From Acrocarpospora corrugata (GTDB lineage Bacteria; Actinomycetota; Actinomycetes; Streptosporangiales; Streptosporangiaceae), in assembly GCF_009687845.1 (NCBI RefSeq), contig NZ_BLAD01000068.1:34552-98551 (forward strand): a stretch of DNA of 64,000 nucleotides, written 5' to 3'. This document shows, in pieces, positions 9,050 through 16,245 of this stretch. Position numbers and translations under genes: made by a program. Every line of letters begins with the position of its first letter. Positions within the stretch are counted from its first letter, which is position 1. The notes under the pieces were generated by a model that ran no database searches, was not told the origin of the DNA, and was given only the letters and a program-made list of their open reading frames with translations.

Positions 9050-9846
9050 GTCTCATCGACGTGCAGGCCTTACCCGACCAACGGGGTATCGCTCTTGGCA
9101 CAGTCGGGGTGGAAGGGCTGCGCTACCCCGTACTGGTGTGCGACGGTCAGGGCGGCAAACGCGACACGGTTGCCACCATGACCATGACCGTCGACGTAGC
9201 TGCCGAGGTTAAGGGTGCGCACCTGTCTAGGTTCGTGGAGGTGTTGCACACCTGGCGAGACCAACTTGACACCGCAAGCATGCTGCTCATGGCGGACGAT
9301 CTGCGCCAACGCATGGGCTCACGCCACGCGACCGTAGCGGCTAGCTTCGTTTACTTCCTGGAACGCCAGGCACCAGTCACCGGTGTCGCCTCGTTCATGG
9401 ACTATCCCTGCACCATCACTGCCGTCGTCGGCTTCGACACCAATGTGCTGCAACTGCGCACCGAAATAGCGGTCACCAGCGTCTGCCCATGCAGCAAGGC
9501 GATCAGCGACTACGGAGCGCACAACCAACGTGGCCGGGTCACCATCGACGTCAACCTCGAAGATCCAGGCGGCCTGTGGTTCGATGAACTGATCAACATT
9601 GGCGAACGCTGCGGCTCGTCGCCGCTCTACGCGCTGCTGAAGCGTCCGGACGAGCGACACGTGACCATGGCCGCATACGAACACCCAGTATTCGTTGAGG
9701 ATATGGCTCGGAATGTCGTCATCGCCCTGCGTGATGACCCGCGGATCACCTGCGGCACCGTCCGGGTGGTTAACGACGAGAGTATCCACAACCACGCCGC
9801 GTTCGCCCAGGCCTCATGGCCCATACAAGATGGCCGTCTGCGATGA
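9046..9846 (+). CDS. folE2: GTP cyclohydrolase IB (FolE2 type)
   Basis: This 266-residue enzyme opens the GTP ring to give dihydroneopterin triphosphate, the substrate of QueD. The signature [20 protein letters not shown] is the COG1469/FolE2 active-site block, with the catalytic cysteine. It is unrelated in fold detail to the zinc-dependent FolE1 that most actinomycetes use for folate. A dedicated FolE2 here makes preQ0 supply independent of the host folate enzyme. ATG 9046 overlaps the queD stop by 4 bp. Confidence 0.93.
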   Translation: MSLIDVQALPDQRGIALGTVGVEGLRYPVLVCDGQGGKRDTVATMTMTVDVAAEVKGAHLSRFVEVLHTWRDQLDTASMLLMADDLRQRMGSRHATVAASFVYFLERQAPVTGVASFMDYPCTITAVVGFDTNVLQLRTEIAVTSVCPCSKAISDYGAHNQRGRVTIDVNLEDPGGLWFDELINIGERCGSSPLYALLKRPDERHVTMAAYEHPVFVEDMARNVVIALRDDPRITCGTVRVVNDESIHNHAAFAQASWPIQDGRLR

Positions 9847-10769
9847 CGGCCACCAGCGGCGGCCCGCTACACCTCGTTGTGACCTGCGCCAACCGCAAAC
9901 GCCACGCCATCCCCGTAGACCTTCACCTGCGTGCGGTCACCCAGCGACGGCCGGCGGCCCGGTTCGCCGCTTGGACTGCCCGCCTCGACGATAGCGATAG
10001 CGGCCGTTACTCGGCTGTCGACCTCTATGCTGGCGAACACTGGCAGATCGCCCGCGCCCTCACCCAGACGCCAGCGGCCAAGACGGCGCAGCTGTGGATC
10101 GCTTCGGCTGGCTACGGACTCATCCCGGCCGACGCCGCGATTTGCGCCTACGCCGCTACCTTCTCTGTCCCAGCATCCGACGCGGTCGGTGTCTCCGTGA
10201 GTGAGGTCGCCGACTGGTGGCACCGCCTCAGCACCTGGGCAGGGCCCGCTCCCGACCAGCCACGCAGCTTCGCCGCGCTCGCCGCACGCGACCCCGATGC
10301 CACTGTGATCGCGGTGTTGTCCGCTGCCTATCAGCGTGCCTGTGGCGATGACCTACTCGCCGCCGCCGATCTCCTCGACTCCGACGCGCTGTCGGTGGTC
10401 GGGCCGTCTAACGGACACCCACTACTCGTCGACATGCTGGTACCGGTTACCGCGACGCTGCAACACACCGTCGGCGGCAGCCTGCAAGCCCTCAACGTCC
10501 GCACCACCCAATACCTCCTCGAGCACGGCGCCGGTACGCGCCGCACTGCCCTGCGGTACGCCGCAGCGGCTGCGGCACCCGATAACCCGCCGACGCCTCG
10601 CGCGACAGGCCAGCGCATGTCGGATGCCGAGCTCGTCGCCTACATCCACGGTCATGCTCACAACAGCGCGACCCAGTTGCTGCGGCAACTGCGGGACACC
10701 GGCCGCTCCTGCGAACAGCGCCGCTTCGCGCAACTGCACCGCGACGTATGTGGGGCGCATCGACCATGA
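9843..10769 (+). CDS. dpdC: DpdC candidate (YaaA/DUF6884-like), preQ0-to-amide conversion in DNA
   Basis: The 308-residue protein begins with LHLVVTCANRKRH and contains YAGEHWQIARAL and LWIASAGYGLIP, then a conserved YAATF. This pattern resembles the YaaA/DUF328-DUF6884 group. In the Salmonella dpd system DpdC hydrates DNA-bound preQ0 to 7-amido-7-deazaguanine. The position between folE2 and the dpdB/dpdA genes, with 4-bp overlaps on both sides, supports the same job. The assignment rests on motif resemblance and synteny, so another dpd-specific accessory role remains possible. Confidence 0.6.
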   Translation: MTATSGGPLHLVVTCANRKRHAIPVDLHLRAVTQRRPAARFAAWTARLDDSDSGRYSAVDLYAGEHWQIARALTQTPAAKTAQLWIASAGYGLIPADAAICAYAATFSVPASDAVGVSVSEVADWWHRLSTWAGPAPDQPRSFAALAARDPDATVIAVLSAAYQRACGDDLLAAADLLDSDALSVVGPSNGHPLLVDMLVPVTATLQHTVGGSLQALNVRTTQYLLEHGAGTRRTALRYAAAAAAPDNPPTPRATGQRMSDAELVAYIHGHAHNSATQLLRQLRDTGRSCEQRRFAQLHRDVCGAHRP

Positions 10770-11896
10770 CTGAATCGGCCCCCGAATTGAAGCGGCGAGC
10801 GCTGCGTATCGAGCAGCTCGATGGCCACCCGCTGTATTTGTTCACACTGACTGCCGCCGAAGTTCTCCAGGTCGCGGACGTGTCGCGAGTCAGCCGCGAC
10901 GAGGCCAGTCAATTGATCGGCTACCAGCGGCCTGAGGTCCGCAGCCACGTCCAAGACATCATCGACTACCTCAACAGCGGCCCGGTCGTTTTCCCTAACG
11001 CGATCATCCTCGCCCTGTCATCTCGGGCCACTTTCACGGGGAGCCGCGGGCCGCGCGCCAACGACGGCCTAGCCACCGCTGGTATCTTGACCCTGCCCCT
11101 AGCCGCCTACGGAGAGCCGAAACTGGCGTGGATCGTCGACGGGCAGCAACGCGCGATCGCCTTGTCCCGCTCCGAGCGCAGCAACTTTCCAGTCCCGGTC
11201 ACCGCGTTTGTCGCCGACACGGTCAGCCTGCAACGCGACCAGTTCGTGCGCGTTAACAACACCCGACCGTTGCCACCGAGCCTGGTCACTGAACTGCTTC
11301 CCGAGGTCGACGCGCCGCTGCCCCAGCGACTCAGCGCGCGGAAGGCGCCGTCTCTGGTATGTGACCGGCTCAACACCGACGAGCGGTCCCCGTTCTACAA
11401 GATGATCAAGCGGGCATCTACCCGCGCTGAGGCTGCCCACACTGCTGTCATCGCGGACAATAGTATCGTGTCGATGATCAAGAAGAGCCTGGCCAACGGT
11501 TGCCTGTACCCGTTTCGGAACCTGACGAGCAACGAAATCGACATCGACGGCATCCACAAGGCGCTGTGCACGTACTGGAGCGCCGTGCGCGACGTGTTCC
11601 CCGACGCCTGGGGTAAGCCAGCCACCGAAAGCCGACTCATGCACGGTGCTGGCATCCGCGCGATGGGCCAGTTGATGGACCGCGTACTCGTCATCGTCGA
11701 CCCCCGTGGTCCGGATGCTCCCATCGAGATCCGCAAGCATCTCGACCTTATTGCCCCGTACTGCCGGTGGACGTCCGGTACCTGGGACCAGATCAACTTG
11801 GCCTGGGACGCCGTGGAAAATGTCGACGGCCAAATCCAGACGCTGTCGAACTACCTCATCCGCGTTTATCGCGACGTCAGGGCGTCACAGTCGTGA
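10766..11896 (+). CDS. dpdB1: DpdB, DGQHR-domain partner of DpdA (copy 1)
   Basis: This 376-residue protein has the DGQHR-family motif as VDGQQRA at residues 124-130. It also has GYQRPE near 52, FVRVNNTRPLP, and LMHGAGIRAMGQLMD near the C-terminal third. DGQHR proteins include DndB and the DpdB ATPase that DpdA needs to insert preQ0 into DNA. ATG 10766 overlaps the upstream stop by 4 bp, and its own stop overlaps the DpdA start. A second, clearly related copy follows DpdA. Confidence 0.87.
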   Translation: MTESAPELKRRALRIEQLDGHPLYLFTLTAAEVLQVADVSRVSRDEASQLIGYQRPEVRSHVQDIIDYLNSGPVVFPNAIILALSSRATFTGSRGPRANDGLATAGILTLPLAAYGEPKLAWIVDGQQRAIALSRSERSNFPVPVTAFVADTVSLQRDQFVRVNNTRPLPPSLVTELLPEVDAPLPQRLSARKAPSLVCDRLNTDERSPFYKMIKRASTRAEAAHTAVIADNSIVSMIKKSLANGCLYPFRNLTSNEIDIDGIHKALCTYWSAVRDVFPDAWGKPATESRLMHGAGIRAMGQLMDRVLVIVDPRGPDAPIEIRKHLDLIAPYCRWTSGTWDQINLAWDAVENVDGQIQTLSNYLIRVYRDVRASQS

Positions 11897-13131
11897 GGTT
11901 CTTCTTTCCTGACAGCCAGGACCAGGTTGACCCTGGCTTCGATTTCGTCACCGAGGAACGCGACCCCCTACGGGTGCGGCAGCGTGATGACCTCTACGCC
12001 CACGAAGTCCTGGATCCGCCGCCCTTCCACGGCCTATTGGTGTCGAAATCTATCGTGGACGGCTACTCCGACGGGAGCGCCGGTAAGTACACGGGTGCTC
12101 AACGGCGCCGCCTTTATCGGGAAGGTGCGCGCGAGTTCTTCCGTCTCGACCACGCCAGCGGACCGCTACGGATCATGGGTGACTGCGGGGCGTTCTCGTA
12201 CGTCAAGGAGACCTATCCGCCCTATAGCGTCGATGATGTAATCGACTTCTATGACGGGTGCGGCTTCGACTACGGCATCGCCGTTGACCACGTCATCTTC
12301 CAATACGAACCAGAGATCAGCCGCGACGACGAACGAGCCATTGAATGGGTACGTCGCCAGGACATTACTCTCACCCTGGCCAACGACTTCTGGAAACGGT
12401 GCAAAGACCGCCGCGTCCGCTTCTCCCCGCTCGGAGTCGCCCAAGGGTGGAGCCCACAGTCCTACGCAGATGCGGTGGTCGCCCTGCAACGCATCGGCTA
12501 TCGGCGCATCGCTATGGGCGGCATGGTGCCGCTGAAGACCCGCGAGATCCTCGCCTGCCTGCGTGCCGTCGATGACATACGGCGATCCGACACCCAACTA
12601 CATCTTCTAGGCATCAGCCGCTGTGACGACATCCCCACCTTCGCCACTCATGGAGTCACCAGTTTCGACAGTACCTCGCCGTTCCGGCAAGCGTTCAAGG
12701 ACGACCGCGACAACTACTACACCTTCGATAGCACCTACATCGCTCTGCGCGTGCCACAGGTTGACGGCTACGTTAAGCTGCGCAAACGGATTGCCTCCGG
12801 TGAAGTAGACCAACGGCAGGCAATCATCCTAGAACGCTCCGCCCTGCGGCTGCTGCGCGACTACGACGCCGGCATTGCGTCTCTCGATGACACCTTGGCG
12901 GCGCTGCAGAACTACAGCCAAGTCTGGGACGGTAAGACCGACCGCAGTGCCGCCTACCGCCGGACGCTGCAAGATAGACCCTGGCGAGACTGCACCTGCA
13001 CGCTGTGCCAGACCTTGGGTATCGAGATCGCCGTATTTCGCGGCACTGAACGCAACAAACGGCGCGGCTTCCACAACCTGCACATCTTCAGGAACCGGTT
13101 GCGCGCCCAACTCGGAGAGGACCTCACGTGA
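11893..13131 (+). CDS. dpdA: DpdA, TGT-like DNA guanine transglycosylase
   Basis: DpdA exchanges guanine in DNA for preQ0. The 412-residue protein keeps the tRNA-guanine transglycosylase layout. A GDCGAF block with the catalytic-type Asp at 97 comes first, then a GGM substrate loop near 209-211. FDSTSPFR follows with Asp 259 at the nucleophile position. A zinc site CxCxxC...H is formed by Cys 367, 369, 372 and His 394. The TGT hallmarks are diverged toward the DNA-acting family. The GTG at 11893 forms a GTGA overlap with dpdB1, and the stop overlaps dpdB2 the same way. Confidence 0.93.
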   Translation: MRFFFPDSQDQVDPGFDFVTEERDPLRVRQRDDLYAHEVLDPPPFHGLLVSKSIVDGYSDGSAGKYTGAQRRRLYREGAREFFRLDHASGPLRIMGDCGAFSYVKETYPPYSVDDVIDFYDGCGFDYGIAVDHVIFQYEPEISRDDERAIEWVRRQDITLTLANDFWKRCKDRRVRFSPLGVAQGWSPQSYADAVVALQRIGYRRIAMGGMVPLKTREILACLRAVDDIRRSDTQLHLLGISRCDDIPTFATHGVTSFDSTSPFRQAFKDDRDNYYTFDSTYIALRVPQVDGYVKLRKRIASGEVDQRQAIILERSALRLLRDYDAGIASLDDTLAALQNYSQVWDGKTDRSAAYRRTLQDRPWRDCTCTLCQTLGIEIAVFRGTERNKRRGFHNLHIFRNRLRAQLGEDLT

Positions 13132-14300
13132 CGCGGACACCCGCCACGCCGCCTAAGGCCAGCCGCCAACGGCGTACGTTGCGCTTGCCAGCCTTGGAGA
13201 TCCAGCAAGGACCCAATCGGCGCGTCTATACCTTCGCCATCGACGGCAAACACGTCGCGGACATCGCGACTGTGTCCCGTATCCGTCGCGACGAGGCCAC
13301 CGAACTGCACGGATACCAACGGCCGGAGAGCCAGGCCCACGTCGCGGCGATCCGCCGTTATCTCGACACTGACCCCAGCCCGCTGCTGCCCAACGCGATC
13401 GTGGTCGCCTTCGACGAGCGGGTCCGCTTCTATGCAGACGAGTCCACCGATGAACGGCCTGCGTTCGTACGCTCCGGAACGATCATCATTCCTGTTGTCA
13501 TCGACGGGGAGGAGGCGGACAAGCCGGGGTTCATTGTGGACGGCCAGCAGCGCAGCGCCGCCATTCGTGACTCCAAGCTCGATGAATTCCCGATCTGCGT
13601 CACCGCGTTCATTACCGATACTCATGCTGACCAGCGATCCCAGTTCATCCTTGTCAACTCCACCAAGGCATTGCCGAAGGGCTTGATTCACGAGCTTCTC
13701 CCCGGGGCGGCCGGTGCGCTCCCGGCGCCGCTCATGGCACGCCAATTGCCGGCAACCCTCGTTGAACGACTGAACTTTTCAACGACGTCGCCGCTGCGTC
13801 GCATGATCCAGACGCCGACCAATCCGAATGGGCTGATCAAAGATAACTCGATACTGCGAATGTTGGAGAATAGCCTGAGTAACGGAGCTCTTTATCCCTA
13901 TCGTGGCGACGGTAGAGGCCCGAACTTCGGCTGTATGATATCAATCCTGGATAACTTCTGGGGTGCGGTGGCCGAGGTGTTCCCGGACGCGTGGAACAAG
14001 TCGCCGCGGCGGTCGCGGCTTATGCACGGGGTCGGCATCATGGGCATGGGCGCGCTCATGGACGAGATTTCGCACGCGCGCGGCAGCGCTTATGAGATCG
14101 TGAGTGCGGCAGAGTTCGCCGTCGATCTTAAAGTGATCGCCGATGACTGTCACTGGACCGAAGGATCTTGGCCCTTCGCGGATGGGCCGCGCGCATGGAA
14201 TGGAGTGGAGAACACCTCGCGCGACATTGCCCGCTTGCAGGACTACCTCATCTCCTGTTACGAAGTCAGGGTAGGCCGTAGGCGCGGCGGAACTCGATAA
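13128..14300 (+). CDS. dpdB2: DpdB, DGQHR-domain partner of DpdA (copy 2)
   Basis: This 390-residue paralogue of the gene two places upstream has VDGQQRS at 137-143, GYQRPES near 62 and VNSTKALPKG. LMHGVGIMGMGALMD aligns with the same block in copy 1. The N-terminus carries an extra basic segment (TPPKASRQRRTLRL). GTG 13128 overlaps the dpdA stop by 4 bp. Divergence between the copies is substantial, so this is an old duplication with two maintained roles rather than recent redundancy. The 3' end has more AT-rich codons than copy 1. Confidence 0.87.
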   Translation: MTRTPATPPKASRQRRTLRLPALEIQQGPNRRVYTFAIDGKHVADIATVSRIRRDEATELHGYQRPESQAHVAAIRRYLDTDPSPLLPNAIVVAFDERVRFYADESTDERPAFVRSGTIIIPVVIDGEEADKPGFIVDGQQRSAAIRDSKLDEFPICVTAFITDTHADQRSQFILVNSTKALPKGLIHELLPGAAGALPAPLMARQLPATLVERLNFSTTSPLRRMIQTPTNPNGLIKDNSILRMLENSLSNGALYPYRGDGRGPNFGCMISILDNFWGAVAEVFPDAWNKSPRRSRLMHGVGIMGMGALMDEISHARGSAYEIVSAAEFAVDLKVIADDCHWTEGSWPFADGPRAWNGVENTSRDIARLQDYLISCYEVRVGRRRGGTR

Positions 14301-14860
14301 CACGCCGCATACTGTAAACGTTCAGAGTGATCTGCGCGTCGGTTTATGTTCAGAGGGCGGATCAGGCATTGGCGCGGTTCGGCCCCAGTCATGGGGCCGG
14401 TGGATAGGAACGCCGCGAGGAGATGGTAGGCCTGCAGCAGCTGTTATCTGGTGATCGAGATCGTGGGAGTGTCCGTCGCCGGAGTCTCGGGTGTTTGGGG
14501 TGCCCCGGAGGGACGTGTCGAATCTGGGTGAGGAGTTGTGCCAGTTGGGCCCGCTCGCCGGGGTGTAGTTGGGCTTGCGGTGCGGATCGAGGCCGGAGTG
14601 TTGGATGGCATGGTGATGCCGGTCAGTCGGCGGCGGCACGTGGGTATCGGGGGTGGCTAGGCAGTTTCTTGAGGCGCTAGCTTGGGGCCGTTGTTCGCGA
14701 TGACCTTCATTAGTGATGGAGCCGGTCCAGGATCGCGTGACCAAGACCTCGTCGACGGCCCCCTTCGCCCTGCTACGCTTCCCGCTCGGTTGACGAGAAG
14801 TCACCATGGCGACGACGACATCGAACCCGCACCGCCAATCCCACTGCCAGCGGCGATCAC
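14301..14860. other. Convergent junction of the two dpd operons, no supported gene
   Basis: This 560-bp stretch lies between converging transcription units. Minus-strand frames across 14322-14807 are open but low-complexity (rich in Pro, His and Ser), shift between frames, and have no recognisable start or family. They may be a transposase-derived remnant. GTTCAGAG occurs twice (14321-14328, 14347-14354). No strong terminator hairpin was found. Confidence 0.4.
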
Positions 14861-15142
14861 CTAGAGGCTGACCCCGCAGTGTGGACAGTAGCGACCATAT
14901 CTAATATCTTTTGCGGCGGCGCCGAACCACCGCTCACAGTTTGAGCAATGTATTATGGCCTTATGGCACCCTGGACAGAAATGGCTATCGGGAAGAGGGC
15001 CTTCGTCATCTTCGCGCGCGTTTTGCCCGGAGTCACTGCCAATGACCGCGTTGACGAATAGGTCAAAAAATTCACCGGCCGATGGCAACGCTTGTGATTC
15101 GGTGTCGTGCTTGAGCCCACAATGCGGGCAGTGAATTTTCAT
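14861..15142 (-). CDS. Double zinc-ribbon mini-protein (ZnR2)
   Basis: The 93-residue protein has four CxxC knuckles. They are CPHCG near the N-terminus, then CPGC, CSNC and CPHCG in the second half, with an acidic segment between (SGQNAREDDEGP). The pattern predicts two zinc ribbons and no catalytic residues. Binding to nucleic acid or protein is plausible but unproven. It starts 8 bp after a similar gene and reads in the same direction. Codon use includes many A/T-ending codons (ATATCTTTT-type stretches), unlike the dpd genes, which suggests separate acquisition. No named family was recognised. Confidence 0.7.
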   Translation of the reverse strand: MKIHCPHCGLKHDTESQALPSAGEFFDLFVNAVIGSDSGQNAREDDEGPLPDSHFCPGCHKAIIHCSNCERWFGAAAKDIRYGRYCPHCGVSL

Positions 15143-15150
15143 ATGAGACC

Positions 15151-15453
15151 CTATGTGGTGAACTGTGCATTACAGTAGGGACATTTATGCGGACTTCCCG
15201 CAGCTTCTCTTCCGACGCCGACCCATCGCCCGCAGGATATTTTTGGACAGCGAAAATTTAGTTCCCGACAGGTCGGGCATCGACTCATCTCGACCGAGCT
15301 TCCCGGCCTGTAATCACCCATACGGACATTCGTGATGGTGTTTCGGAAAAGGTGAAAGAGTTTATCCGCCTCTTCCAAAAAAGACTCTTCCTGGGATGAC
15401 CGGGTGTTCCAGTATCGCCGTCCGCAGTGCCCGCATTCCACTCTCGCCGGCAT
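15151..15453 (-). CDS. Double zinc-ribbon mini-protein (ZnR1)
   Basis: This 100-residue protein is laid out like its downstream neighbour: CGHCGRRYW at the N-terminus, a helical middle (FLEEADKLFHLFRNTI), then CPTC, a cysteine pair around FRCPKISC, and CPYC at the end. The helical middle parallels the FFDLFVNAVIG helix of ZnR2, so the two are probably paralogues. It begins 3 bp after the stop of the 15457-15894 gene, indicating one operon. The function is unknown. The position inside a DNA-modification island invites a DNA- or helicase-binding role, which is inference only. Confidence 0.7.
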   Translation of the reverse strand: MPARVECGHCGRRYWNTRSSQEESFLEEADKLFHLFRNTITNVRMGDYRPGSSVEMSRCPTCRELNFRCPKISCGRWVGVGREAAGSPHKCPYCNAQFTT

Positions 15454-15456
15454 GGA

Positions 15457-15894
15457 TCAGGCCTTCCTTCGACCCCTTGGAGGTTTCTTCGCCGTGGGCA
15501 ACGGTCCTCGTGGACCGCTATTGGTCAGCCCGCTCACCACCGCGGCACCGACAGATCCGATGATGACTGCGCTTTCGAGGATCTGGGGACCTTTCTCAGC
15601 GACCGCATCGACTGCCCCGCCGACCGTATCGGCAGCGCTGGAGATCGCCCCGGACAATCGATCCTTCAAGGTCGGAGGCGGTTCCGGGCTGAGTTCGTCG
15701 TAAACCGCGAGTGTGACGGTCCCCAGAATGGGGACACCGTGCGCTTCGCCGACCTTGTCGATGGCGTGGCGAACCGCGGCACGCGCCACCGTTTCTTCTA
15801 GGGATCGTTCCAAAACTCCCCCAAAGTGACTTATTGTTGATGATGATACGAACGTTCGCCAAGGTTGGCAAGTGAGCTCAGTGCTCCATTCCAT
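15457..15894 (-). CDS. Small protein with one hydrophobic helix, first gene of zinc-ribbon cassette
   Basis: About 110-145 residues depending on the start. Visible parts are an amphipathic region (LEETVARAAVRHAIDKVGEA), a Pro-rich linker (ELSPEPPPTLKDR), an Ala/Gly-rich helix region and a hydrophobic stretch (ILESAVIIGSVGAAVVSGL), then a basic tail (KKPPRGRRK). A single membrane anchor is possible. An internal TTG near 15813, close behind GGGGGAG, may be the true start because the first about 27 codons look unlike protein. No family was recognised. It is tightly followed by the two zinc-ribbon genes. Confidence 0.5.
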   Translation of the reverse strand: MEWSTELTCQPWRTFVSSSTISHFGGVLERSLEETVARAAVRHAIDKVGEAHGVPILGTVTLAVYDELSPEPPPTLKDRLSGAISSAADTVGGAVDAVAEKGPQILESAVIIGSVGAAVVSGLTNSGPRGPLPTAKKPPRGRRKA

Positions 15895-15930
15895 TGAGAA
15901 TCCGGCTATTTTGGCCCAACCATCTTACTT

Positions 15931-16218
15931 TTATGGACGTCCGCAAAAGACCCCCATCCAGGTCGTACTCACGCAGGCAGGCCGGGAACTCCGATCTCCG
16001 GATTCTGGCGAATTCCGACTTAGAGCAAAGCCCCCTTCTCGACGGGCAACAGCAGAAGCCGCATCGAGTTCGCCCCCTGCCTCCATCGGATCAGGGTCCG
16101 TCAGCTTTCGCGCCGCCACCGTCGCGAAAGCCTGTCCCCATTCATCTGGGGCTGAGGCCTTGTTGGGAGTCAGGATGATCGAGCCCTTGCCGTAGCGCTT
16201 GGAGGTCATTCGGGTCAT
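15931..16218 (-). pseudogene. Possible IstB-like ATPase remnant
   Basis: The first about 40 residues, with RYGKGSIILTPNKA...EWGQAF, resemble the sensor region near the end of IS21-type IstB ATPases (RYxxGSxxLTSNxxxxEWG). The rest does not match anything. Only a short stretch supports the call, so this may instead be a small unrelated gene. It sits just after dpdD and before the zinc-ribbon cassette, so it could mark the insertion event that brought the cassette in. Confidence 0.35.
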
Positions 16219-16245
16219 ATCATCGACCGGCCACCACCGGGCTGG

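Noticed and set aside
14322..14807. Minus-strand 161-codon frame in the convergent dpd junction
   Set aside because: Composition is Pro/His/Ser-rich with no domain, no ribosome site and better-looking fragments in competing frames; not a credible gene.
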